A stretch of 64,000 nt of DNA, taken from Cercophora sp. LCS_1. Lineage: Eukaryota > Ascomycota > Sordariomycetes > Sordariales > Lasiosphaeriaceae. The stretch lies in NCBI GenBank assembly GCA_036250225.1, contig JAPZLL010000004.1:682001-746000 (forward strand), read 5' to 3'. Position 1 is the stretch's first letter; the number at the start of each line of letters is the position of its first letter. The notes below the pieces were generated by a model. It saw only the letters and a program-made list of their open reading frames with translations. It had not been told where the DNA came from and did not search any database. Made by a program: the position numbers and the translations under genes. This document shows, piece after piece, positions 11,950-22,034 of the stretch.

Positions 11950-12662
11950 TTTTGTCTCTGTATCACGTCCCGCTGCGTATGTATGTATGTAGCAAGCAAC
12001 AAGCAACAATGGGAAATTTAGCAAAAGAAATCAAAAACAAGAAAGAAAAAAAAAACAGCAGGCAACATCCCCGCAGTTTATCTATCACACACACATGATA
12101 CATCACAAAGACCACCTTCTTCTGGGGGGGGGGGGGGTCATCGGCGTTGCCAAAACCAGGAATGAGGCTTGAGGCTTGCATGAGTTGCATCGCTTTACCA
12201 AATCAGCGTGGTGAAACCGCCACAAAGTGGTGTGGGCGGACATGCACGGGAGTGAATCCGTAAGGCCCCTAACAAGAATCCCATCACGCGCATATAGGTC
12301 ACCTCACCCACCAATCATTCAAGGGAAACTGTTGTGGGACTAACGCGGGATTTCGCTTTCTCATCCCATCCTTACATCATCCTCTCCCCACACACCACAC
12401 CCGAGTGACAAAAGAACGGGACTTTCCGTTTGGGATGGTGTCCTCACCAACTCTCACATGTTGGCTGCAGACAACCAAATCGCTAACGGAGAAAATGCAC
12501 ACCCCAAAAAGTGGAAACGGCTATAAGCCTGGAAGAGAAAAGTCAGCGTAGTATCCTAAGGCATGATCCCTATAATATCCCAGAGGTCATGATTATGATT
12601 CTCAGTGCTAGAGATTGTTATATATACGCTACGACTGGTACTGGTCGAAAAAAATGCCACAT
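11950..12662. other. Intergenic region with 14-base poly-G run
   Basis: Promoter side of the P450 and 3' side of the F-box gene. It contains a poly-A/GAAA-rich patch near 12020-12055 and an uninterrupted G run at 12124-12137. No gene supported. Confidence 0.45.
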
Positions 12663-14843
12663 CTACGCCCCCTTAACCACCCTCAATGTGATTCCAGCTT
12701 CCTTGTACACCTTCTTCATCTTCTTCAACCCATCCTTACTCTTGCTCCAGTCGGGCCAAACCGCATCGGCAGCCGTGTTGTCCCACTTGTGAATCCAAAA
12801 CGTGACGTGTTTTACCGATGGCCGTCGTTCTTTGAGGATTGGTGCAAGCTTCCTCAGCCCGAGCATCATGCTCTTCTGCAGAGCGGCCAACTTGGTGACC
12901 CAGTCCTGCTTCGCTCCTGTAGCCGCAGATTGCTTGGTGATGGGGAGCTGAATCGGGTTCGCATACGCCGCATACCAATCAATCAGGCGGAGCGTTTCCA
13001 AGTGAGGCAAATCCTCAACGATTGCTCGGAGTTTTTCACCATCACCATCGCCATCAACATCACCGTTAGATACCGGTACGTCATCCAGCTCATCGACTCT
13101 GCCATAAGGGTTGACCGGTCCAGTGAGTGCCTCAACGAACTCCGGCCCACCGAATAGTGGTCTGAGCATATGCCAGCCGCCAAAGAGACCTTCGGTTGTG
13201 ATCGAAAGCTCCTTGAGCTTGGCGAGTCGATGAAGGCCGGTAATTCTGCCGTCGCCAGGGAGATACATCGAAGCCGTGACCGGCTCCTCCATCCTGAGCA
13301 AGAGATGGAGATGCTTGAGGCACTGGCCATATGGGGCCGTATCGTCGAGTAGTCTCCGTTGTAGCGACAGTCTACCGGTGGCAAAGCGGGATGGGTTTTC
13401 AACTGAGGGGCATCCGAAGGCGACCTTCTCGGCCCGCAGGGTGAGTGTGTCCAAGTTCTTCATCGAGATGGTTTGGTCAAGTGTGCGCCCTTGTTTGCCG
13501 TCGTGGAGGAACTCGTTAAGAGAGAAGGCTACTCGTTTTCGGCGCACAGAAAGGCGGGGTGACCACTCCAGGGGCAAAAGCTTGAGGGTGGCCTCGAGTT
13601 TCCTAGCTGCAGTGATGTTGATTGGTGTGGGAACGGGCGTGAAAGTGAGGGACTTGAGGGTCTCGACATGAGCGTGAACGTCGTCATCAGCGTCCTCCAG
13701 CTCGGGGATGCGCATGATTCCGTCGAGGTAGCTTCGCAGTGCCGTGTGCTCGGATCCCGACATGGCGCGTATCGTTTCTCGCTTGAGTAACTCCACGGGG
13801 TTTCGCGTCGAAAGACCTGAGTTCACAAGCGCATATCGATGTTCAACCCCATCAACATGGGGAACAACATCCAGCTTGAACACGGTACTGCCTTCGCCTC
13901 TCAGGTCGGACTCGATCGTGATGTCTCGTAGGTTGGGCGGTGGCCAAGTGGGACAGCTGCTTAGCTGCTCTCGTGATGGAAACCCAACCACGATGCCCTT
14001 CGGGATTGAGTTATCTGCTTCGGCAAAGGGATTTTCATCGTCTAGAAACCAGTTCCAAAGCGGTGACCTGATCGTAGGCGGGTTGTCCTGTGGTGGATCC
14101 GCGCGGAAGTTGAGAGATTCGAGCCGATTGGTAAATGAAAGCATTGTGCAAAAGAGGGCCGATGGGTACTTGGGGTTCTCGTGGTTCAGACCACCCAGCC
14201 AGTTGAAGACATTCCAGTACGGGTGGAAGCACGGAAACCGGGGTGTGTGGCGGGGGAGATGAGTCCAACACAGTAACTTCCAGGCCTTAGCAACGGCGAT
14301 CACTGTTTGGTGGCTGTCCAGAACGAGTGCCGCACTGAGGTGTCGCACTTGAGACGCAAGGGAAGGGTCCATGAGGAACGACATCACCAGGCGACAAAGC
14401 GAAAACGGTTGTGAGACCAAGAGGCTCCGGTACCGGAAAGGGTTGGCAATCCTGTTGAACCTCTTGTTCACCAGCCCAAAGTTGATCACATCGGAACGGG
14501 ACGCAAAGAAGGACTGCCATTTTGCCGATCGTTGCCGGTCGAGAAGGGACGTGCCTGGGCCGACCTCAATCGCATCTGGCGCGAGATGCTCGAGAATACC
14601 GCTTAGTATCTCGTCGGGGAGTTGCTCAAACGCTGACGATATACGGAGACGCTGGAAGCTTGTGGCAAGGGCCGAGAGTTGGTCATCGAGGGATTGCGGT
14701 TCGTCGGATGTCATCGAAACGCTGCGGTAGTCGCAACTGTGACCTTGCCCGACATCGTAGTAAACTTTCTGGTATTTAACTGCGGGGCTTCTCTCCCAAT
14801 CTTCAGAAGCCCTTCGTTTGTGTGATGTCTCGGGTTGCGCCAT
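12663..14843 (-). CDS. F-box domain protein
   Basis: A single exon encodes 726 residues. After a disordered, charged N-terminus the F-box reads FEQLPDEILSGILEHL at about 74-90, followed by a helix with FGLVNKRFNRIANPFRYRSL, the usual F-box continuation in fungal proteins. The remaining 600 residues are leucine-rich and irregular, as in fungal F-box proteins with degenerate LRR-like or unclassified C-terminal substrate domains. F-box proteins link targets to SCF ubiquitin ligases through Skp1; the target here is unknown. The gene is intact, with no intron needed. The neighbours give no functional clue. Confidence 0.85.
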   Translation of the reverse strand: MAQPETSHKRRASEDWERSPAVKYQKVYYDVGQGHSCDYRSVSMTSDEPQSLDDQLSALATSFQRLRISSAFEQLPDEILSGILEHLAPDAIEVGPGTSLLDRQRSAKWQSFFASRSDVINFGLVNKRFNRIANPFRYRSLLVSQPFSLCRLVMSFLMDPSLASQVRHLSAALVLDSHQTVIAVAKAWKLLCWTHLPRHTPRFPCFHPYWNVFNWLGGLNHENPKYPSALFCTMLSFTNRLESLNFRADPPQDNPPTIRSPLWNWFLDDENPFAEADNSIPKGIVVGFPSREQLSSCPTWPPPNLRDITIESDLRGEGSTVFKLDVVPHVDGVEHRYALVNSGLSTRNPVELLKRETIRAMSGSEHTALRSYLDGIMRIPELEDADDDVHAHVETLKSLTFTPVPTPINITAARKLEATLKLLPLEWSPRLSVRRKRVAFSLNEFLHDGKQGRTLDQTISMKNLDTLTLRAEKVAFGCPSVENPSRFATGRLSLQRRLLDDTAPYGQCLKHLHLLLRMEEPVTASMYLPGDGRITGLHRLAKLKELSITTEGLFGGWHMLRPLFGGPEFVEALTGPVNPYGRVDELDDVPVSNGDVDGDGDGEKLRAIVEDLPHLETLRLIDWYAAYANPIQLPITKQSAATGAKQDWVTKLAALQKSMMLGLRKLAPILKERRPSVKHVTFWIHKWDNTAADAVWPDWSKSKDGLKKMKKVYKEAGITLRVVKGA

Positions 14844-15998
14844 TGTGTGGAAGTGGTGCCTGCTTTCGCCGGAAGATGTCAGTCATAATAGATATTCGGG
14901 GAGCGCAAAGGAAAAGATGACGGTGCGGATGAAGCGCAAGTATCGGAAACAAGGCAGCAATCGCGAACTTTACTCACAAACGTTACGGTTGCGGGTCGCG
15001 GCTTCTCAGGACGGGAGCATCGACGGTTGACTGGAAAGTTTATCTGGGCAAGTCCCTGACGAGATAAACCGGACGCCGACAAATTTGGAGGGGTATTTCT
15101 CTGGAAGGACAAGGCTAACTTTGGTATTACAAGATGTAAACGATAATGCAAAGGCCTTGGAATATTCCTTTCACTGCTGCAAATGTTATTTCCCTGCGTG
15201 CCGAAAACCGATGCTGCCGGTCGAGACCATTTGAAGTGGCATCGACTGTCCGGTTCAGCTGCCAGCACTTCGGGCGCAACTTCCCTGATTCGACAGCTGT
15301 GGATTGGGCTCCCGCGCCAGCATGCGCTGCCACGCACCCCCCCGAACAAGCATCGTGGTTGGAGGGGCCTTTTAGGTCGGCCTGATGTGGTTCAATTCAA
15401 GGTGCGCCAGGCCCCCTCACCAACACCCGATCAATCGGACGTGGCACATTATGCCCCATTCAGCGGCCACGTTGAACGAATCGCCGATTTTGGCATGCCG
15501 TTTCCCTATTTACATCCTGAAACATTGTTCCTCCCGTTCATATTGCATCCGCCCTGACTTCCTGAGGCTTGCGTCATGCAGGGCAGCAGCCACTGTCATT
15601 AGGTTCCATGTGGGGATCGAAGGATCTCCAACGGTCTCCCATCACATGCATCCGCGACTGGTGATTCATTGCATGTTCGGTGAGAATGCCTTGCAGCAGG
15701 TATTCCAGTGGTCAAGACAAACAAAGACCAGCGTTGCATTGACTTACGCGATGCGGGAAGGGCAAGGTAGGTAGGCAAGCTCCAGCTCGCGACTCCAGGA
15801 GCTTGGATCCCTTTCGTTGTGACTCACCGGCCGCAATCCCGGGGAAGGAGTCAGCTCACCGCGCCGAGTATGACCTCAGCTTGAGAACCAACAGAAACAC
15901 ATAAAACATGGCTTCAGCGCTCACGAGCAAACTAGAAGCAACCAGCACAACGCTGCACCCCACCTAAACACCCCTAAAATCGCTCCAACAATCTAGCA
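14844..15998. other. Divergent intergenic region, about 1.15 kb
   Basis: Lies between the start codons of the minus-strand F-box gene and the plus-strand gene at 15999, so it holds two promoters. Open frames on both strands (for example 15183-15557 plus) lack motifs. No element recognised. Confidence 0.45.
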
Positions 15999-17015
15999 AT
16001 GGCTCGATCCACCAAAGACGAGTACCTCTGTGAGGGCAAAATCATCCGCATCATTCTGAGCAACGGCTATTGGGCATACAGACCCATTCTTCCGGTTGGC
16101 GCTCCGCCATTTCAAATCCCCAGGCCAAACCCCAGACCGAAGCAACGCGAGCAAGTGACCTGGTCTAATCCGCGTGGTGAATGGCGCGCCTCGATTTACT
16201 ACTTCGGCAAGACATCCAACGACAGTCGCAACGTCGCCCAACTTGAGCATCGGCGCATTGGGGTCTCTGAGGGATGTAATTATTGGGCGTATGACAACTC
16301 ATGGGACAAGAACACACCACCTCCGACGGAGAGACACAGGAAGAAGCTCGAGAGGGTCAAGATACGGGAGAGACATGGGCTGCCCGTCGGTTGTACTCGG
16401 ATCGTCTTACCTCCGACTTATGGGGACGCGACCGGGCTCGAGGTTGGGGAGAAGAAGGTTGAGGAGAAGGAGGTGGGGGTTGTCTTGAATGCACGGCCGA
16501 GGTCGGCAACCAGGCTGAGGGACGACCCGGTTGAAAATGGGAAGGAATTGGCGGCCGCTGGTGACGAACTGCCATCGGATCGATGGCGTTTGATGGACAA
16601 TGTTGCAAGGCCAACTGACGCCAGGGTTGTTGTGCTCAGCAATGAGGAGAGGGAGTTGCAGGATGTGATCAACGAGATAAAAATCCAGGATGCGGTGGAA
16701 GATCTGTCGCTGGATTCCATCGTCCATGAACACCCCCTGTACTCGATAAAGGTCGTTCCGAAACGGAGAGGGCGAAAGAACGCGAGGGAAGTCAAAGGCA
16801 AGGACGTCGAAAGTGTCGGCTCGGAACCCGAGATTTCTTTCCGCGTCGAGGGGCTAAAGGAAACCGATAACATCGATGATATTCCTTGGGAAGGGTTCCT
16901 CGGGGAGCTTGAGGCCCAAGGTTGGGTTCTGATGGCTGGAGATCCAGAAGATCAGGATGATTCGGTTTCCATTGCCGAGTCCTGGGTCTTGACACCCGGT
17001 GAGGATATTGATTGA
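15999..17015 (+). CDS. Hypothetical protein, 338 residues
   Basis: One intact exon starting CAATGGC. The N-terminal half is basic and aromatic (IIRIILSNGYWAYRPILPVG; EGCNYWAYDNSWDKN), which looks folded; the C-terminal half is acidic with alternating charge and short hydrophobic stretches ending IPWEGFLGELEAQGWVLMAG. There is no signal peptide and no membrane helix. I do not recognise the family. The long uninterrupted frame, the composition and absence of stop-rich alternatives support a real gene. It is followed on the same strand by the broken HET-type gene, about 290 bases downstream. Confidence 0.6.
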   Translation: MARSTKDEYLCEGKIIRIILSNGYWAYRPILPVGAPPFQIPRPNPRPKQREQVTWSNPRGEWRASIYYFGKTSNDSRNVAQLEHRRIGVSEGCNYWAYDNSWDKNTPPPTERHRKKLERVKIRERHGLPVGCTRIVLPPTYGDATGLEVGEKKVEEKEVGVVLNARPRSATRLRDDPVENGKELAAAGDELPSDRWRLMDNVARPTDARVVVLSNEERELQDVINEIKIQDAVEDLSLDSIVHEHPLYSIKVVPKRRGRKNAREVKGKDVESVGSEPEISFRVEGLKETDNIDDIPWEGFLGELEAQGWVLMAGDPEDQDDSVSIAESWVLTPGEDID

Positions 17016-17306
17016 TATCATGCATACGAGACTCAGATAATATTCGAGAACGGACGCATTTTGCCATCTCACACCTCGCATCCACCTCGCATCTCACATG
17101 CAGCGCCAAGAGTCGTGAAATCCGCATTGAATGGACCGAAGTCCCTAGGGTCAGCCCCCTGAGGCCACCAATGCTGCCTGAAACAAGCTGAAAAGCGGGC
17201 GACAGTCTTGAGGCCTTAGTCATTAACCTCAGCTTCCCCTCACAACGCTCACCTTCAACCAAGTGTCGCCAGAATCGACTCGAGAGCAAAGTGGAAGACA
17301 TCCGAA
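17016..17306. other. Short spacer
   Basis: Nothing recognised between the hypothetical gene and the HET-type pseudogene. Confidence 0.4.
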
Positions 17307-19265
17307 ATGGAACACCTCCCTCTTCCACGCGACCCCATCAAACCGCACCCCAAAATCCGTCTCGCAAGCGCCCAGTTTGCCAAGCCTGGACCATTCCTCG
17401 AGTACGAAGAACGCCACGGGCAAACCCTGCGTGGCAATTATCCCCATGTCCCCACCCAGATCGAATTCTTGAGCGGACGTGCAGGGCCAAACAGCGCTGC
17501 GATCTCAAGCCAAGAGGTGATCGACTACTACCAGGGATGGCTCTTTTTCTCGCTGCTCGCCGAGTTTCTCGGTCCCATCTTTGAACCGGAGATATACGTG
17601 GAGGGAGAGAGCGGCATCAAGGCCATCTGGCTTACAACCAAACATCTTCACGAGGATCTGGCTGTTTTGCGACTGCAGGTCCCGTTGGCTATGATCGAAG
17701 CTGATGACGAGTACCATCGACACCTGGAGTCGTGTTTGGACCTGGTTTTCAACGCCTTTGACGATATCGAGAGGTCTTTTTCTGGCTTCACCAAGGCATT
17801 TTCGGACGACATGATCTGCTTCGCCAGCGTCGCGGAGGTTCTCGATGCGGCTGTTGCAACGGCGGTGGACTTGTTCGCAGCATGACACTCGAAGACTTCA
17901 GCATCGAACCTATCTTGAAAGAGCCTAAGAAAGGGATGTTGGATCTTGCAGCCATGGTGTATCTCTCCCCCTGGATGCGCCGGATGTGGACTCTTCAAGA
18001 GGCTGCACTCGCAGGGTTCCGGAAAGAAAATCTTGGAATAGGCCAGCGGCTCGCATTTGTGTTCAGGGGGCGCTGCTGTCCTTGGAGTCTGTTATATCTT
18101 TTCTCAAGCAGGCCCCGTCCGTGGAAGCTGCCTTTGCATTCGACTTCATATCTAGATTCGGCTGCCTCACGCCGTTCATGTACGGGTCGAACACCCTTGG
18201 AAAGGGAATCGAGGGCTTTTTCACGATCCTGATAGACGCGCTCAAGTTTCGAAGCGTGAGCGTCCCTTCGGATGAGCTTATCTGCTTGGCCACATTATTG
18301 GGACTGCGTGTTGGGACACCGAAGCCGTCGTACCACTGGTTGGTGACGGTCAGACCCCGGAGGAGGGCATGTGCGAGCTTTGGAGAAGGATCGAGCAACA
18401 GAACAAGGGGCTTCCCAGCGGCATCATCTTCTCCTCTGTTCCGTGGCTCTCTGTCAAAGGCTTTCGATGGGCACCCCGAACATTCATCCAAAGCGCGAGA
18501 TACGGTTCCCTATACCCGAGTTTGTCTCCAACGATGGGGCTATCGAGAATTACCGAGGACGGTCTTCGGGTTCGTTTTGGCGGTATCAAGTTGAAGCCAG
18601 TTGGTGGGTCCTTCTATGGGAAGTACCTGCTACGGAATCATCGCATGCAGAATGACTCGTTCGTGGATGAAGACGAAGAGACCGATGCTGGCGATGAAAA
18701 GGATGCCAGAGCAAGAGAGCGGCTTCTGATCGTCCAAATCCCTGCCGCTGACAATGATGAATCTTGGTACTCGATCGAATGCCGCCGTCCCGATCCCGAT
18801 TCGGCGGAAAGATTTGATGTGCATAATTCGGTGCAGACCAAGAATATCGCTATAATACTTCAGCAAGCGAAACCTGTCGGTAGAGGTGTTCTTGTCAGCG
18901 TCGAAGAGGCAGGGGAAGAGATGAGGGTACGAACCGAGTTTCCAGTGTTGATCCGTCCACTGGGGCCGGCAGTTTCCCGCAGCCTGTCCGCGGCACACGA
19001 GTGCATCAGCAAACTAGACGAGGTGGTTGCGCAGGCAGGAGACGATGATGAGAAAAGAGAGTTCTTCATTCAAGAAAGGCTGCTGTCGTTGGCTGCGGAG
19101 GAAACACTAGCTGAGATGCTCCTTACAAAGTTGCTCCTGTCTGATCACGCTTCCGCCTCGGAAAAACAAGTCAGAGAGAGTTTTCTTCGGGATGCGAATT
19201 TGTTGTCCCAGTTTGGAGGTATCGTGGGCGAGGTGATGTCGGAGCGGGTGTGGTGTGTTGACTGA
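17307..19265 (+). pseudogene. HET-domain protein, disabled by deletion and frameshifts
   Basis: Four frame blocks lie in order. Block 1 (17307-17885) starts at an ATG and reads GWLFFSLLAEFLGPIFEPEI before ending VATAVDLFAA and a stop. Block 2 (about 17882-18070) reads MTLEDFSIEPILKEPKKG and WMRRMWTLQEAALAG, the conserved late HET-domain motif. Block 3 (about 18070-18310) reads FLKQAPSVEAAFAFDFISRF and PSDELICLATLLGLRVG. Block 4 (about 18310-19265) reads DTEAVVPLVGDGQTPEEGM and runs to the final stop. Between blocks 1 and 2 the core of the HET domain, expected between these parts, is missing. The changes between blocks 2, 3 and 4 are small, one or two bases, with protein sense continuing directly. 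I read it as a former large HET-type incompatibility gene; family is inferred from motif order. Confidence 0.7.
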
Positions 19266-19636
19266 TCGAGAGACCAGTACCAAGAAAGAAGAAAGAAAGA
19301 TGAGAGGAACAAGCGCAGAATATAGCTCTTTCGAGTCAAGGCTTAATCGTGGGATTCTCTGGAGCCAACCTGATCGGGGTTATGTTTGTCACCCGACTGT
19401 ACGTCTGCTTCACATGTCGTGAAATACAGGAGGTAGGTAGTCGCTCCTTCCCAAAAATTGCCCCCGGACCTCACAGTGAAATGTGACAAAGCTCTGATCG
19501 CAGATTGCCATGGTGGGTATGCAAACATGGAAGTCACGGCTTAACCCGTCATCATTGCAGGCGCAAACAACGCGCACCTCTCGTCTTTGGCAACATGAAA
19601 CCTAGGATTGAACAACGGGTCGTCTCATTCACATCA
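19266..19636. other. Convergent 3' spacer
   Basis: Between the 3' ends of the HET-type pseudogene (plus) and the DUF6594 gene (minus). Nothing recognised. Confidence 0.4.
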
Positions 19637-20545
19637 TTACTTGACAAAGCTCATTAACACTGCAGCATACACCGCCGACGCCCCCAAGACGTGCAACGGT
19701 TTTCCCATCATACTGACTGATAAAACTGCAAGCAGCACTCCCACAAAGACTGTCGCCACGATTATCTGTTTCCTCGCGTCCCCGAAAATTTGCAGTACCC
19801 ATATGGGCGCAATTATCATGACGGCCCCGATCAAAGCGAGGAGCAGAGAAGCAAGAGCATCGACTCTTTTCCTCGGCTTTGGGTAGCCCGTCCGTGGACA
19901 GCTTGGAGACGCGCCTTTCCCCTTACCCCACCGTCGCCGTGGCCATCTCGGGTGGAGCGTCCCCTCAATCAGTTGGTGAAGTGTTGTCGGACTCTGTTGC
20001 ACGACGGATATCAGATCTTCCCCTGTCCGAAGGTATGTCTGCTCCTCCCTGTCGATTGCATTTCCTTGGTACGCCTGATGCCACTCAAGTAGCCCATCCA
20101 TGCTCTCCTGTGGTGCTGACTTGTACGTCCTGAGGGTCGATTGCTGCAGGATGAACTTGTTGTACCGTCTCAACTTCTCAGCGATGATCCGAAGCAACAT
20201 CTCCCGATCCTCCTGGTCGTCCTCGAAACATCCATTGTGCACCGTCGGCTCCTCCATCGCATAAGACCTGTCGAGATTTTCTAGCTCCTTCTCTAACGTG
20301 GCGATCTCATGCTGCATCGAAAGGGCGACGCGAACGCTCAACGCGGAGAACCGTCGAAGAATAAACAAGTCATCATCGGACGAGATGAACTTCGAGTACC
20401 CTCCATACCCGACCCATCTGGACGGCTGGCGAGATGCCTCTTCCTGTGTCGGTTGCGGCCTGGCCACTGTGATGCTGCTGTCTCTCGGCGTGAGATCTGG
20501 ACTTGGCAAACGGCCTCGTTCAATATCGCGGTGGAGCGAAGTCAT
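19637..20545 (-). CDS. DUF6594 family membrane protein (second copy)
   Basis: One exon, 302 residues. It shows the DUF6594 layout: a disordered Ser/Pro/Arg N-terminus, a core with YGGYSKFISSDDDLFILRRF then a helix MQHEIATLEKELENLD, a central helical part (LRRYNKFILQQS, LLEWHQAYQGN), and three C-terminal hydrophobic helices (ALASLLLALIGAVMIIAP; QIIVATVFVGVLLAVLSV; VLGASAVYAAVLMSFV). It differs clearly from the copy at 814-1867 in sequence and lacks introns, so the two are distant paralogues rather than a recent duplication. Role unknown; likely an integral membrane protein. Confidence 0.88.
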   Translation of the reverse strand: MTSLHRDIERGRLPSPDLTPRDSSITVARPQPTQEEASRQPSRWVGYGGYSKFISSDDDLFILRRFSALSVRVALSMQHEIATLEKELENLDRSYAMEEPTVHNGCFEDDQEDREMLLRIIAEKLRRYNKFILQQSTLRTYKSAPQESMDGLLEWHQAYQGNAIDREEQTYLRTGEDLISVVQQSPTTLHQLIEGTLHPRWPRRRWGKGKGASPSCPRTGYPKPRKRVDALASLLLALIGAVMIIAPIWVLQIFGDARKQIIVATVFVGVLLAVLSVSMMGKPLHVLGASAVYAAVLMSFVK

Positions 20546-22034
20546 TTTGGGAGTCGTGCGTCAAGGGGGGGGGGACGAAATGGTGTGCTGGGGGCGGGTT
20601 GGCTCTTGAAGGGATCAATGTCGCCATTTTCGTCATCTTTCATCACCCCTCAATCCTTTCAGGAGAATTTGCGTGTGTTTTGGCATGCAACACCAGCTGG
20701 CGAGATGCCAGTGGTTGTGGTTGCATTAGGCCATGTCAGCGGCTAACCGCGCGCTTCCCGCTGTCCAATAAACAACAGCAAGCCATGTCGCGCCTCGATT
20801 TCCTGCATATGCCGCCCAAGATTGAACGAACCACGTCCAGTCCCAGTGCGGAAGCGGAATTACAGGCCTTTCGTCTGGGACGCCAGCTCATCTCCTGGTG
20901 CATCGCCGTCTGAAGTCGCGATGCACGAGTAAACCCTAACCCCCGAACGAACGATGCAACGCCTCTCCCCAATGACTTCAGAATGCTCAGGAATTCCTGC
21001 CGCTCGGTGTGGCTATTCACCAGATCGCCGAACCTCGGGGAAGAAACTTGGACAGTCAGAACGGGCCAGCATTTTGGCGCAAATCTCTCCGTCGCGAGAG
21101 GCCATCAGGACCAGCCCCACGCACGCTCCGGAACATCGGGCAAGCCCAAGACGAGTGAGCGAGATATAACAAGAGCAAAGAGCAACCAGGAAGGGGTCCT
21201 CGCTATGCGCCCGCGCCGGGCGAGGCTTCTTGCTCAAAAATGGAGCGATTACCGGCAAGCTGCGTCAATTCCGGAGTGGGCTTCGGACCTGCCCCACACA
21301 AAATCGGTCCATCCCCGATCCCGTTCCGGCCCACACCGAAGACCGGAGCTCCTGCTCCACTCATCCCGGTCCGCGCCGGTATGTACCGGCAGTCTGCGCT
21401 TTGATGGCAGGTATGTCCACGCAACTACACTTATAAGTCTGCAATTCCAATTCCGGCAAAGGTGGCACAGCATTGACCATCATGCTGGTCGGCGGCGCAG
21501 ACTTGTTCTTCGAGAGGCACAATCACCCGCGCCCGATACATCCTACCAATCGTTCCAGTCATTCGTCCGAGTTATCGGGCGCACCTGGCACGGAAGCGGG
21601 GCACACTGAAGTTCAAATGCGGAATTCAGGTCGCACAGCAGACGGGTTCACATCCTCCTCGTTTCCTGGACCGTGGTAGTCACCAGCATATCGACTCTTG
21701 GCTTCCCTTGCAGCAAAACCACTCGGGCCTCTTTCCTTCCCCCGCGGAACGTCCGCCGCGGACGAAAACGAATGTTTGTCGTATACATGGATGCCTAGGT
21801 TGCCGGTTTGGCGTATTGAGCGGGTGTCTCGGAGTTGCCGGAGCGTAATTATAACTCAGAGCGTAATCGGCTTACTCCAGACAGGGGACCGTTCACAACG
21901 ATCCTGCTCGGAATCACCCCTTAAGTCCGGAACAAGGTGCTCCAGACCTCGCTTTCTTCGCCATGTATATCATATTGTCTTTGTTTCTCCGTACCGTCTG
22001 AACGGCCAATCTCTGCAAGCACACTCAACTCGCA
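20546..22034. other. Intergenic region, about 1.5 kb
   Basis: No supported gene. It has a G run near 20567-20576, then GC-rich sequence with overlapping chance frames on both strands (for example 20983-21609 plus, Arg/Ser/His-rich without motifs). The last few hundred bases form the promoter and leader of the aldehyde dehydrogenase gene. Confidence 0.45.

Noticed and set aside
20983..21609. 208-codon plus-strand frame
   Set aside because: Arg/Ser/His-rich composition typical of chance frames in GC-rich DNA.
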